Positions 18,301 to 24,831 of a stretch of 37,278 nucleotides of DNA are shown here, piece after piece. The DNA is from Levilactobacillus hammesii DSM 16381 (GTDB taxonomy: Bacteria > Bacillota > Bacilli > Lactobacillales > Lactobacillaceae): contig NZ_AZFS01000041.1 of assembly GCF_001434395.1 (NCBI RefSeq), positions 34,031-71,308 of the forward strand. Direction: 5' to 3'. The first letter of the stretch is position 1, and the number at the start of each line of letters is the position of its first letter. The notes beneath the pieces are model-generated. The model was given only the letters and a program-made list of their open reading frames with translations. It was not told where the DNA came from and made no database searches. The position numbers and the translations under genes were made by a program.

Positions 18301-18423
18301 CAACGGCAGCGTCAGGAGCGGCTACTCCCACAAACGGGGCAGCAGCACGAGGGCTACCTGGCAGCGATAGGTTTGTTCTTACTGGCTAGCTTGATGCGGC
18401 CGTTCGCTCGGCGTCGGCATTAA
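12379..18423 (+). CDS. Giant LPQTG-anchored adhesin: L-type lectin, MBG repeats, TSP3 calcium repeats
   Basis: The 2014-residue product has an N-terminal KxYKxGKxW-like signal (L-Y-K-G-H-T-G-W-K-V-K-T-R, then a hydrophobic core, cleavage near V-H-A at 51-53). A Pro/Thr-rich linker runs to about 180. Residues about 186-390 resemble the bacterial L-type lectin domain (V-G-L-I-F-A-P-G, F-G-F-V-F-D-E-Y-D-N, L-T-I-K-L-N-G). A helical segment lies near 684-804. Residues about 898-1585 hold tandem MBG-type domains (recurrent T-Y-G-D, G-x-Y-x-I, N-Y-x-V, G-T-L-T-I). Residues about 1686-1955 are TSP3 repeats with D-T-D-G-D-G-x-x-D-G calcium loops. L-P-Q-T-G at 1983-1987, a hydrophobic segment and R-R-R-H form the sortase signal. 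It should be a wall-bound, calcium-stiffened stalk carrying a carbohydrate-binding head; ligand unknown. A strong terminator follows. Confidence 0.92.
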   Translation: MKQKTENQMIKNPIGLYKGHTGWKVKTRIFGTLLISFSAVTIAESTTVVDVHAATPAPTAAVQPKSDTDPSPAPNKVSPAPTPTPTKPAPTQPTQKPVIESASVTTSKATPAPESSTDTTNDSGDYPVLAQDKDINVGADTSEVKLTADQIASHFTATVENKDGSDGDDDPADNKKTKPIGKNGSVQLTTLGKHDYYRSPGSTTQIEGHQVAHVSFEHEIDFSHNFSMTGALGVGSKSSGGADSVGLIFAPGDPAEATGGGAGGRLGIEGLSNAFGFVFDEYDNQTDFKDPTGKPYVGWRYTDSSTKLQKADRLDWVLASTLGLARTSNPENAFVMNYDAEHQNLTIKLNGHTFTRHIDDVKTGYSLSVAASTGGNFNDYSAKIDNFSYTPKTIRLGVNLVDAAGESGALLNNTTVNAVANIGDTISIFSSQDAAKRAVAADKTLNPALVAVIPSDSAGNVYVIDGSQVVANNNGTARTIADASGQSVADGTYYSYTVQDGDGQQMTVPVRLAFKANVTPIDAATGQPIEGVKPLTVTAVAGEPTLVSFPGYTPTQVVLEAPAAGKTVADDSLTIDTATTKPSTATTTEKANPIGHYYTGTGKTVDGKTVNVDAVAGTGQSITDALNQQPLKNGDQPVASGGQQEISNTDYYWSAVGDASATDSTDANQRQDSGSLLLPTKSTLQYWDQQAITNQATADKYRTQAQEMYDQFVKLSGLTQDQKDAADKLLQSVVAIYKQVSDTNGQAKTAFEDAETKTDPGTIYQDGQDGYASLEKVQNLLIDFKGDLDNLTTTNQDAQNTLATFVSWSQVYGQPLAFPDVTFGKDFGAVSKADFNNPDYYEYVDAKNPDTVVKTPKNVGAYLFKLTDHGRTYLKSLSSNPNAGLYVSAMVTITPQTAAATVDGTTVAYGGVDGQFPAFTGSLGNAAKDHQLNQGDFEVVDSAGKTVTVDQLKAGGDYTIQYTAAAQAALKKDSNYQFTSFGTAKLKVTPREITVQARDSVKTYGDGATELSLTTASANGLVNQDTLDSLGVKLTREPGENVGKYQIILDPTSVINPNYHVAVNPGTLTIGKKPITVKVMSFERDYGTAQPDLTFSIPALTATGQENGQLVGQDKQADLHITLTRATGSDVGTYAITGSVDQESNSNYEVIFEDGNDTIKQAAASVAVADSQLTYGDDTTAFTAAVTGPTVDAFDQSAFEVVDTNGQPVVWTGHLPAGRYQVQLTAAAQDALKAANPNYDFTSFKPGTLTVSPKPITVTAQSPSKIYGEPDPELTLTPESAAGLATNDTLSSLGIKLVRAAGADVKAYDITLDKSSSLNKNYTITVNPGELTIKPKPLTVTIENITATYGETIPALQFDVPAGTKVGLIKGETEGLLGVTLTREPGTDAGHYVISGTATNQNYEVTFKPGTLTISQATSDVTIPSLNMIYGNPIPPLSATLNNPTTSEIKPSDLVVVNGAGQLVTADQLQTGETYKIQLTADAKNRLISENPNYDLSKLGTGDLTVASRAVTVQIDPQVIYRGEANPANSAKLTKGSFKTGETVASLKLSYLDPVAPDVGTYQITGTNTNANYEVTVLAGTLTVLGKEIAPDGTVTITQKDAAGTVTKITKQWAVDDGSGDSETVYTYDPVTKTQTVTEFQNGQQVAQQTISPDSAPAILPDGNGAASVVGHDTKGAPILTHYGIDPDQDGVDSDKELADGTDPVKSDTDGDGVDDGEEAQLGTNPLEADTDDDGVSDGDEIKDGTDPLKPDTDGDGLSDKEELDLGTDPLKVDTDGDGIPDGVEVKNGTNPLVPEVRVAPTPIDTDGDGVSDADEIKAGTDPLKADTDGDGIPDGKELKLGTNPLKADTDGDGIPDGKELKLGTNPLKADTDGDGIPDGKELKLGTNPLKADTDGDGVPDGQELRQHTNPLKPNRVKDGKKERQHTHPLKADTDHNGSSAGDGLLQHTNPLKVSAASQADASMQVTTTRRARQQRQRQERLLPQTGQQHEGYLAAIGLFLLASLMRPFARRRH
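17434..18240 (+). repeat. 66-bp tandem repeats encoding TSP3 calcium loops
   Basis: The unit is 66 bases (22 residues). Units at 17857-17922, 17923-17988 and 17989-18054 encode identical peptides and differ only at a few silent sites; 18055-18120 is a close variant. Units before 17857 are more diverged, and those after 18120 have lost several calcium-ligand Asp residues. This marks recent expansion in the middle of the array, and the repeat number should vary between strains. Confidence 0.9.
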
Positions 18424-18466
18424 GCGCCACCGTTGCGACTCTGACGGCGACTAAATTTTGTAAAAT

Positions 18467-18513
18467 AAAACTGGTCAAGTTCCCGTTTGAGGGGGCTTGA
18501 CCAGTTTTTTGTT
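18467..18513 (+). terminator. Terminator of the adhesin gene
   Basis: AAAACTGGTCAAG (18467-18479) pairs with CTTGACCAGTTTT (18496-18508), with CCC and GGG pairing inside the loop, followed by a T run. Confidence 0.88.
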
Positions 18514-18653
18514 TCAACGTGTAGGTGTGGCAATTACAGGGTTGCAGGCTCGTTGAGACCATTTTTTAGTTGATATTGATACTTGGCCAATCTTTAATGG
18601 AATGGTGGCGATGCCTTGTTGGGTCAACCAACGCAACAGAACTTGAGCGGTCG

Positions 18654-19400
18654 TTAGTCGGCAATAAAGTCAGTTGCCAACCGCAGCACATCGTCACGGG
18701 CAGCGCCATCGAGCGAGTGGCTCGCACCGGACAACAGGTGCAGGGTGCTGTGAGGGTAAATGGCGTCGTAGCGTTGTGAGGCACTGTAAGCCACAATTTG
18801 GTCCGCATCGCCGTGAATCAGGCAGACGGGACCGGCAAAGTTCTGAGCGGTCTCGTAGATGGGCAGGTGTTGCGCCGTCCGCAGGTAGAAGCCACCCAGT
18901 GTCTTGCCGTTACCCAGTGGCAATTGCGCGGGGATGTGCTGCGGATCGTAGACCAAGCCTCGGGTGTGACCGGCCAACGCGTCATCCTTGAGGGTAGCGG
19001 CGGGGGCCATTAGGACTAACTTGTGGATGAGGTCGGCGTTGTAACCGGCTAGCATGCTGGCCACGACCCCTCCCTGCGAGTGCCCCAACAGATCAATGCG
19101 TTGGGGTGCCAGTCGCGTTTGTACCGCGGTTAACACGGCCTGAGCATCGGCGATTTCGTTTAGAACGGTCATGTTGGCGAAGTCGCCCTCACTGTGACCG
19201 CAACCGTTGAAGTCGAAGCGAACCGTCCCCACACCAATCGCCCGTAGTCTTTGGGCCAATTGGGTCAGTAGGGCTGTCGGCGTGTAGCCGCGGTCGCTGG
19301 TGAAACCGTGAAAAAGGATCGCAATCGTTCCAGTTGGCTGCGGCGCCGGCTCATAGATTCCGGCTAGAGTGAGGCCATCGCGTGTGACGTTAAATTCCAT
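18654..19400 (-). CDS. Cinnamoyl/feruloyl esterase-like alpha/beta hydrolase
   Basis: The 248-residue protein has the triad S108 (G-H-S-Q-G), D200 (H-G-D-A-D) and H228 (G-A-S-H-S), and H-G-F at 31-33 forming the oxyanion hole. Blocks such as V-R-F-D-F-N-G, N-M-T-V-L-N-E-I, A-P-A-A-T-L-K and L-G-G-F-Y-L-R match the L. johnsonii cinnamoyl esterase Lj0536 from memory, including length and triad spacing. That enzyme hydrolyses esters of hydroxycinnamic acids such as chlorogenate and ethyl ferulate. No signal peptide is present, so it is cytoplasmic. The ATG at 19400 is chosen because GGAGG is 9 bases upstream; an in-frame TTG overlaps that site. It is a single leftward gene. Confidence 0.9.
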   Translation of the reverse strand: MEFNVTRDGLTLAGIYEPAPQPTGTIAILFHGFTSDRGYTPTALLTQLAQRLRAIGVGTVRFDFNGCGHSEGDFANMTVLNEIADAQAVLTAVQTRLAPQRIDLLGHSQGGVVASMLAGYNADLIHKLVLMAPAATLKDDALAGHTRGLVYDPQHIPAQLPLGNGKTLGGFYLRTAQHLPIYETAQNFAGPVCLIHGDADQIVAYSASQRYDAIYPHSTLHLLSGASHSLDGAARDDVLRLATDFIAD

Positions 19401-19556
19401 TCTCAAAACCTCCAATTTAAGTTGTTGCTAGGTCTAGGATAATTGAAGATGGCCGGCTTGTCACAAGTTTTTATGGTGACGTGACAATGTTTGACTAGGT
19501 TGTTAGGAGATGTCATTGACTTTTAGTAGGGGCTGGAAGCGTGGGGAAACGCCGAA

Positions 19557-19590
19557 ATGACTAGGCTGTCAATTTCGGCAGCCTAGCCAT
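19557..19590. terminator. Hairpin after the LRR/MucBP gene
   Basis: CTAGGCTG and CAGCCTAG (19561-19568, 19579-19586) form the core of a stem that extends outward with AATG/CATT. It lies about 60 bases beyond the stop of the leftward gene at 19652 and could end it, though the T tract is only TTT. Confidence 0.5.
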
Positions 19591-19651
19591 TGGGTTACGT
19601 CTCGTTTGAAAGGTTCAACGGCAGGATTTCTAAGCCAATCGGCCGTAACGG

Positions 19652-21622
19652 TTAGCGTGAGCGTTTGAACCACCATGCGCCTAGACTTCCTGACAGGATT
19701 AAAGTCCCTAACCAAAAGGCAATCGTCCGCTGTTCGTCGGTTTGTGGTAAGCGCCAAACGTGACCCGTAGTGGGTTTGGCTTCGGGTTTAGCCTGAATCG
19801 TTGCGCCCGCGCCACTGGAGATCGGAGTGGGGGTAACGTCTGGCGTATTTGAACCTGTCGTGTCCGTTGTATCGGGCGTCTCTGTCATATCGTCAGGCGC
19901 CGTTGCACCCGGATTGCTGGGCTGAATCGGGTTAACGGGCGGTTGAGGGTGTGTGGGGGATGTACCACTATCGCCATCGCCGCCATGCGCCAGTTTGGTA
20001 TAGACATAGGTCACCGTAATGGGGGAAGAGCCATAGGTACCCGTTGCGTTTGCCGGCGCTTTTTTTAGTACGTAATCGGTGATTGCCACCGGCTTAGTCG
20101 TGTAGGGTTGTCCCAGGTTACCCGTTAACGTTAGGGTGGGGGCTAGCTCATGCCCCTGCTCATCCTGATAGCGAACGGCAACGGTTGATTCGGCGGGTAT
20201 CGTGGCCTTTTTGTGATAGATAAAGGTGACAGTGATGGGCTCTGAACCATAAACACCCGATAGATTTTTCGGCATCTGATCCAGCTCGTAACCCGGAATA
20301 TTTAAGAGATTAGCTGTATACTTCTCCCCAGAATTTCCGGTTAAGGTGGCATCTGGAGCTACTTGTTGGCCGGCCGTATCGTGATATTGAACGGTTACCG
20401 GGGCGGTCGTGGTGCCTAACTTGTAAGGTTGCGTAATGAAGAAACTATAACCTTTGTCATCTTCGTAGAAGGCGTTTAAATAATATTTATCCGGGAGTTG
20501 GAAAGCATTATCTTCGGCAATGCCAGGTTCTTGATCTTTGACCTCTGTAAAGTCGAGACCCCCGTCAGCACTCTCGGTTACATTTGCACCCTGATAGGGG
20601 TTCTTATAGCGTTCTGAATCTTTTTCTCCATGTACCATATAGTAAAAGTCATAGGCCGTGGGATTTTTGGCTGGGGAACCATCCTGTAGACGCACGTTAA
20701 AGTTAAGGTGGGCTTTACGGGCCTTTTCATCTACGGTAATGGGTTGAGGCTCCAAATATTGGTCTTGAAAATCATACTGATTGTAATGTATACCCTTTAA
20801 ACTCGAAAAATCCATAATGCGATTATATGGTAAGTTAAGCAGAGTGATGTTTTTTAAGTTGGCTAGTGGCGATATATCTTCAATCTGATTGTTTTCAAGA
20901 TCCACGCGTTGAAGCTTATTTAAATTTTTCAATGGTGAGATGTCGACTAGATTACCGAACATTTGATAGGGCGGGTTGGTGGTGCCACCACCGGTCAGAA
21001 ATAATACTTCTAGATTTGTCGCATATTCGAGTCCCTGAATGGAGTAGGGTGTTCCGTCCTCATTATAAGTTGAAGACCCCTCACCATCACCTGTTCCAAC
21101 GTAAAGTTTCTCTAACTGTGACATATCCTTCTTGGTAATATCGGCAACCGTCTCCCAAGAGGAGGGTGAAACTGTCTGCTGTAGCCAATAGAGGACGGAC
21201 TGTTGGAGACTCTTATTAGGCATCCACTGATCGATGGATTCATCTTCTTGGGGAGCTGACTGTGGATGATTACTTTCTGTTGGCGTTGGTGCCGGGGAAA
21301 TGATGTCTTTTTCCTTAGCTGACGTCGTGTGGGTATCAGCTGTGGCACTTGATGTGATGGACGTGTCGGGGTGCAGCGGTTGTTTATCCGAGATCCCCTT
21401 CTCGTTAACCGTCCGCTGCTCGGTAGGCAAATGGCTTTGCGACGGCTCAATGCGTGATGATGCCACCTTTTCCTGGGGTGCGACTGGTTCGGGGACTGCA
21501 GCATGGCCAATAATCGGTGTCATTGTTGAACCTGCTAGGCTTGAAAGGAGAGTAACAGTTACTAACCACCTTTTACCAGAATTAGCCGTTTTCATGATAA
21601 CCTTGTCTTTTCCACGATGCAT
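19652..21622 (-). CDS. LRR and MucBP surface protein with LPQTD sorting signal
   Basis: The 656-residue protein starts at the ATG 7 bases after AGGAGG; the longer frame adds nine unlikely residues. S-G-K-R-W-L at 15-20 with a hydrophobic run to about 41 is a KxYKxGKxW-like signal. After a Ser/Thr/Pro linker comes the cap motif I-D-Q-W-M-P (130-135), then I-Q-G-L-E-Y-A-T-N-L-E-V-L and leucine-rich repeats (L-K-N-L-N-K-L-Q-R-V-D-L-E-N-N-Q-I-E-D-I-S-P-L). Two MucBP domains (about 410-550) end in V-T-F-I-Y and V-T-Y-V-Y. A Pro/Thr stalk leads to L-P-Q-T-D at 625-629, a hydrophobic segment and K-R-S-R. The last motif residue is D rather than G, which may affect sortase handling. It is a relative of the genes at 30129 and 35512 and probably binds mucin or other host glycans. 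Confidence 0.9.
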   Translation of the reverse strand: MHRGKDKVIMKTANSGKRWLVTVTLLSSLAGSTMTPIIGHAAVPEPVAPQEKVASSRIEPSQSHLPTEQRTVNEKGISDKQPLHPDTSITSSATADTHTTSAKEKDIISPAPTPTESNHPQSAPQEDESIDQWMPNKSLQQSVLYWLQQTVSPSSWETVADITKKDMSQLEKLYVGTGDGEGSSTYNEDGTPYSIQGLEYATNLEVLFLTGGGTTNPPYQMFGNLVDISPLKNLNKLQRVDLENNQIEDISPLANLKNITLLNLPYNRIMDFSSLKGIHYNQYDFQDQYLEPQPITVDEKARKAHLNFNVRLQDGSPAKNPTAYDFYYMVHGEKDSERYKNPYQGANVTESADGGLDFTEVKDQEPGIAEDNAFQLPDKYYLNAFYEDDKGYSFFITQPYKLGTTTAPVTVQYHDTAGQQVAPDATLTGNSGEKYTANLLNIPGYELDQMPKNLSGVYGSEPITVTFIYHKKATIPAESTVAVRYQDEQGHELAPTLTLTGNLGQPYTTKPVAITDYVLKKAPANATGTYGSSPITVTYVYTKLAHGGDGDSGTSPTHPQPPVNPIQPSNPGATAPDDMTETPDTTDTTGSNTPDVTPTPISSGAGATIQAKPEAKPTTGHVWRLPQTDEQRTIAFWLGTLILSGSLGAWWFKRSR

Positions 21623-21663
21623 CTCTTTTCCTCCTAAGAAATCCCTCATTATGATCCCTACAG

Positions 21664-21679
21664 TACTTTTATAAAAGTA
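21664..21679. promoter_or_regulatory. 16-bp perfect palindrome in the leader of the LRR/MucBP gene
   Basis: TACTTTTATAAAAGTA is perfectly self-complementary and sits 42 bases before the start of the 19652-21622 gene. A TATACT on the minus strand near 21710 may be that gene's -10, placing the palindrome within the transcribed leader or just after the start. It could be an operator. The rest of 21680-22162 holds no recognised gene. Confidence 0.4.
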
Positions 21680-21947
21680 TTAATAGGGGTGCAATAGTTC
21701 TGCACACATAAAGTATAGCGTATGTATTTAAAATAATCTAGAGAAATTTTTTTATTAAAATTATTTTTTAGCGACTTGTATTTGGCTAAAATGTGGTCAT
21801 TTTTAATACCGTGGCATAGTCTTTCACTGGAGGCGGTGTCAGCCACGCCGCGAGAGAAGCAAAATTGGCTTCTTCTACGATTTATGCCTGCAATTTAAGC
21901 CTTTGAAATTGGCAAGCTATTTCGGATGCGGTCAATAATTAGCGGAC

Positions 21948-21988
21948 AATAAAAATGGTCTGCAAAGCCCCGTTGGTTTTGCAGGCCA
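21948..21988 (-). terminator. Leftward terminator downstream of the HxlR gene
   Basis: On the minus strand TGGCCTGCAAA pairs with TTTGCAGACCA, followed by TTTTTATT. A stretch between this and the HxlR stop (22018-22162) has a short leftward open frame (K-T-I-S-A-T-L-Y-A-D-G-K-P-A) without a start codon, possibly a remnant of a gene once between them. Confidence 0.6.
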
Positions 21989-22162
21989 GTCTATTTAACG
22001 AAGATTAGCTTGTCGCAATGGTAACGTCATTGCTTGAAGGTGGAATCGCGTGGCAATGGTTAGTGACGCTCCGGTAACCGCTCTGGCTCCGTCTTCATGG
22101 CGGCTGGTTTTCCGTCGGCGTAAAGGGTTGCGCTGATGGTCTTACCTGAGAGTGGGCTAGAT

Positions 22163-22507
22163 TTAGTCGTCTAAGGCCGTAATATACTGTTGTCCCCAAG
22201 TATCCATCGCTTGGATGACGGGGATCAGGCTGAGTCCAAGCTCGGTCAGATGGTAACTCGTTTTGGTAGGGACAAAGCTAGTATCCACTTCCTTAGCGAT
22301 GATGTGGTCGCTAATCAACTGGGATAGCTGTAGTGACAACATGCGCCGGGTACAGCCGGGCAAACTACGCAATAACGTCGTAAAGCGTAGATCTTCTGTC
22401 ATCAAACGACAGAGGATGATGGACTTCCACTTGCCATCCAGCACTTTTAAGGTTGTGTCTAACGGGCAGACCTCGCCGTGGCGCGTTTGCATTTGTAAGG
22501 CAGTCAA
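22163..22507 (-). CDS. HxlR-family transcriptional regulator
   Basis: The 114-residue protein has the HxlR winged helix: C-P-L-D-T-T-L-K-V-L-D-G-K-W-K-S-I-I-L near the start, R-F-T-T-L-L-R-S-L-P-G-C-T-R-R-M-L-S-L-Q-L and Y-H-L-T-E-L-G-L-S-L. C10 or so in the conserved C-P-L position suggests a redox- or electrophile-sensing cysteine as in YodB/HypR relatives. The start is taken as TTG at 22507, 9 bases after GGAG; an ATG at 22495 is too far from it, and an in-frame TTG at 22516 is too close. It faces the MFS exporter gene and probably represses it and itself. Confidence 0.88.
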   Translation of the reverse strand: MTALQMQTRHGEVCPLDTTLKVLDGKWKSIILCRLMTEDLRFTTLLRSLPGCTRRMLSLQLSQLISDHIIAKEVDTSFVPTKTSYHLTELGLSLIPVIQAMDTWGQQYITALDD

Positions 22508-22537
22508 AGAGACCAACTCCTATCCAATCAGTATGGC

Positions 22538-22611
22538 CTCAGTATAACCGGTTGGTGGGAAACAGTGGGGTGGCGACAACCGATTGGTTAGGCGAGCGAC
22601 TAGGTTACATT
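22538..22611. promoter_or_regulatory. HxlR/MFS divergent control region with paired direct repeats
   Basis: AACCGGTTGGT (22547-22557) and AACCGATTGGT (22578-22588) are direct repeats with one mismatch, 31 bases apart, close to three helical turns. TTGGTT (22584-22589) and TACATT (22606-22611) with a 16-base spacer could be the rightward promoter, so the second copy overlaps the -35. TATACT on the minus strand near 22538-22543 may be the leftward -10. This fits a regulator dimer pair binding both promoters. Confidence 0.5.
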
Positions 22612-22672
22612 AAATTCCCGTATTGTGTTTTCCGGTCGACCTCCCAATAATAAGGCTTGGGGGGTGTGGGTC

Positions 22673-23833
22673 ATGCAGGCTTCACTGAAGAAGCAAGGAT
22701 TCGTCATGGGGTTATTTTTAATCGTCTTCGTGATTGGAGCAGATTCATTTATCATTTCACCGTTATTGCCGGCGCTGGCGCAAAGTTACCGGATTTCGAT
22801 TGCGAGCGCGGCGTTATCCGTCACGATTTACGCAATTTGTTATGCCGTCGGGTCACCGCTATTGGGGCCGTTGGGGGATCGTTACCCCAAACGGACGTTA
22901 GTCTTAACGGGCGTCGCTATTTTCTTCAGCGGGAGCCTCGTTTGTACGCTGGCACCCACGGCCGGTTGGTTTAATGTGGGGCGAGCCATCGCCGGTCTGG
23001 GAGCGGCGACGACCCTGCCCAATGTGTGGGCGCTGATTGGGCAAACGTTTCGTGGCAAACGGTTGAATCTAATTATGGGGATGACCATGGCGGCGCTGTC
23101 CCTGTCGATTGCGCTCGGCGTGCCCCTGGGAGCGGGCTTGGCGCAACTGGCTAACTGGCGGTTGGTCTTCGTCGCTTCGGCGGGACTTATCTTACTGGTC
23201 GGCACCATCCTATACCTGGTCGTGCCGCGGGTGTCCACAACGACGATGCGGGTGAATTACGGGCAAGCATACAGGCAAATAGGCCATGCCGTTACCGCTA
23301 AACTGGCATTGCTCATCACGTTGACCTGGATGACGGGATTTTACGCCGTTTATACCTTTCTGGGAACGTTTGTGACCGCGCAATTCCATTTGAATACGGG
23401 AAGCACGGGCATGGTTTTTATGGTTTATGGATTGAGTAACTTCATCGCCAGCTTCTTCAGTGGTCCGGTGACGACACGACTGGGAAAATTGACGGCCGTT
23501 CAGTGGGGTGGGAGTCTCTCCATTCTGGCGCTGGCAGGGCTGGTAAACCACCACAGTCTGTGGGTGGTCATGGGTAGCCTGGTCTTACTGGCGATTGTCC
23601 AGGGAATTGGCGTGACCGCTTTGAATACGATGATCGTCAACCTACTGCCGGCACAGCGTTCAACGTTGATGGCCTGTAACAGTGCCATGCTGTATCTGGG
23701 ACTGACCGTGAGCTCTGGCATCGGCGGTTGGGCTTACGCGCGCGTTGGCTTTAGCGGGCTCACGTTGACGGCGATGGGGGCATTGCTTGTGGCCGTGGGG
23801 TTGACGCAGTGGCTTCGGCGGCGTTTGAACTGA
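22673..23833 (+). CDS. MFS drug/metabolite exporter (DHA1 type)
   Basis: The 386-residue protein has about 12 hydrophobic helices and the MFS motif A variant L-G-D-R-Y-P-K-R-T between helices 2 and 3. G-A-D-S-F-I-I-S-P-L-L-P in helix 1 and A-I-A-G-L-G-A-A in helix 4 match the DHA1 proton-coupled efflux group (YdhP/AraJ-like). It sits in the cytoplasmic membrane. The start is uncertain: ATG at 22673 has only a poor ribosome binding site, and GTG at 22664, 8 bases after TAAGG, is possible. It is divergent from an HxlR regulator and followed by a terminator, so it is a single regulated gene. The exported compound is unknown. Confidence 0.88.
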   Translation: MQASLKKQGFVMGLFLIVFVIGADSFIISPLLPALAQSYRISIASAALSVTIYAICYAVGSPLLGPLGDRYPKRTLVLTGVAIFFSGSLVCTLAPTAGWFNVGRAIAGLGAATTLPNVWALIGQTFRGKRLNLIMGMTMAALSLSIALGVPLGAGLAQLANWRLVFVASAGLILLVGTILYLVVPRVSTTTMRVNYGQAYRQIGHAVTAKLALLITLTWMTGFYAVYTFLGTFVTAQFHLNTGSTGMVFMVYGLSNFIASFFSGPVTTRLGKLTAVQWGGSLSILALAGLVNHHSLWVVMGSLVLLAIVQGIGVTALNTMIVNLLPAQRSTLMACNSAMLYLGLTVSSGIGGWAYARVGFSGLTLTAMGALLVAVGLTQWLRRRLN

Positions 23834-23902
23834 AGACCGTCGTTATCCAAGTGAATGAAGGTCACGCTTGGGTATTGAATGATTCAAAAATGGATAAGCC
23901 TA

Positions 23903-23941
23903 AAAGCAGCCACACCCATATTGCCTGGGTGTGACTGCTTT
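23903..23941 (+). terminator. Terminator of the MFS gene
   Basis: AAAGCAGCCACACCCA (23903-23918) pairs with TGGGTGTGACTGCTTT (23926-23941) with one mismatch and a 7-base loop. It is 70 bases after the stop at 23833. Confidence 0.75.
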
Positions 23942-24030
23942 AGTGAGAAAAGATTAGTTGATGGTGGCATGAACAAGTAGGATTTAGACGATTTGACTGA
24001 TGTCTGATTAAAATGCTTGCGTTTTCGGTA

Positions 24031-24048
24031 CCACATGGTACCATGTGG
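24031..24048. promoter_or_regulatory. Operator of the toxin-antitoxin pair
   Basis: CCACATGGTACCATGTGG is a perfect 18-bp palindrome ending 15 bases before the antitoxin ATG. DinJ/RelB antitoxins bind such palindromes through a ribbon-helix-helix dimer, so autoregulation is expected. TTGACT at 23993 and TAAAAT at 24009 are nearby but not correctly spaced as one promoter. Confidence 0.8.
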
Positions 24049-24063
24049 CTGGAGGTGTTAGTT

Positions 24064-24306
24064 ATGACGAGTCAGGTGCATTTCAGAATGGATGATCAAG
24101 AAAAAAAAGACTTTGAAAGCGTTCTTAGCCGAGTGGGGTTAACGCCCGGAGAGGCTTTTCGTATCTTTGCAAAAAAATCAATTGAGGCTGGGGGCATTCC
24201 TTTTGAGGTATCACAACCCACACCACGATTAGAAAAAGCTTTGAAGAGTCAAGACTACGTCGAATTTAATGATCCTGAGAAAGGGTTGGACTGGTTAAAT
24301 GACTAA
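24064..24306 (+). CDS. dinJ: RelB/DinJ-family antitoxin
   Basis: The 80-residue protein starts at the ATG after GGAGG (24051-24055); the longer frame adds 17 unlikely residues encoded by the operator. Its N-terminus (S-Q-V-H-F-R-M-D-D) is the beta strand of a ribbon-helix-helix DNA-binding domain, followed by helices F-E-S-V-L-S-R-V-G-L-T-P-G-E-A-F-R-I-F. L-T-P-G-E-A and G-G-I-P-F-E are family hallmarks. The acidic C-terminus (F-N-D-P-E-K-G-L-D-W-L) should wrap and neutralise the toxin. The toxin gene overlaps its end by 8 bases, so the two are translated together. Confidence 0.92.
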   Translation: MTSQVHFRMDDQEKKDFESVLSRVGLTPGEAFRIFAKKSIEAGGIPFEVSQPTPRLEKALKSQDYVEFNDPEKGLDWLND

Positions 24307-24580
24307 GCCTAGCTATAGACCGGCCTTCGAGCGGCAATTTAAAAAGTATTATAAAACGATCTTGAAGGGCGGACACTACAAGAAAGAAGACCTCGACGCT
24401 ATTTACCATAAATTGTTACAAGATGCGCCGTTGGAACCACACTATAATGATCACCCTCTGGTCAATCGAAAGCCGGAGCGTGAGTTACATATCAAGCCAG
24501 ACTGGTTACTAATTTATAAGTATGACGGCGAATTTGTGCGCTTTATCGATACAGGTTCACATTCAGATCTTTTCAAGTAA
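24299..24580 (+). CDS. yafQ: YafQ-type mRNA interferase toxin
   Basis: The 93-residue protein is a RelE-superfamily endoribonuclease of the YafQ branch, which cleaves mRNA in the ribosomal A site. The residues used for catalysis in E. coli YafQ have clear equivalents: H52, H64, D68, W69, H88 and F92 (H-P-L, E-L-H-I-K-P-D-W-L-L-I-Y, G-S-H-S-D-L-F). All key positions are present, so the toxin should be active. Its ATG lies inside the end of the antitoxin gene. Basic residues dominate the N-terminal half. The pair forms a plausible stability or stress module. Confidence 0.93.
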   Translation: MTKPSYRPAFERQFKKYYKTILKGGHYKKEDLDAIYHKLLQDAPLEPHYNDHPLVNRKPERELHIKPDWLLIYKYDGEFVRFIDTGSHSDLFK

Positions 24581-24645
24581 TATCCATAGCAGATTTTAAT
24601 TTAGAACCTGCTATCAAACGCTACGACAAAGTTACGGTGTCAAAT

Positions 24646-24792
24646 TTAGTTTGATCGGTTTGTCCACCGATACCCCCCTTGAACCACCAACACAAGAATT
24701 AAAGCAGTTGCAGTACTTCCCAAAAACAACCAGTTTAGGGACTTGACTACGCCGAGGGTGCTCAGAATTCCCTCCAAAATATTGTAGGACAT
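24646..24792 (-). CDS. Candidate 48-residue single-span membrane protein
   Basis: A minus-strand ATG frame encodes 48 residues with one hydrophobic helix (W-L-F-L-G-S-T-A-T-A-L-I-L-V-L-V-V, residues 21-37) followed by a basic tail (Y-R-W-T-N-R-S). AGGGG lies 3 bases before the ATG, which is too close to be ideal. It lies 39 bases downstream of the leftward lipoprotein gene and could be co-transcribed. The organised hydrophobicity argues for a real small protein, but a chance frame remains possible. Confidence 0.4.
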   Translation of the reverse strand: MSYNILEGILSTLGVVKSLNWLFLGSTATALILVLVVQGGYRWTNRSN

Positions 24793-24831
24793 TGCCCCTG
24801 CTTAGAGAATGCCCGGTCCTGCTGATAAAAG

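Noticed and set aside
21112..21510. Minus-strand 132-residue frame inside the first LRR/MucBP gene
   Set aside because: It overlaps in another frame the N-terminal linker of a well-supported surface protein and is Arg/Pro/Ser-rich as expected for a shadow.
22018..22162. Short leftward frame after the HxlR gene
   Set aside because: It reads somewhat like protein but has no start codon and is only about 35 residues; mentioned under the terminator entry as a possible remnant.
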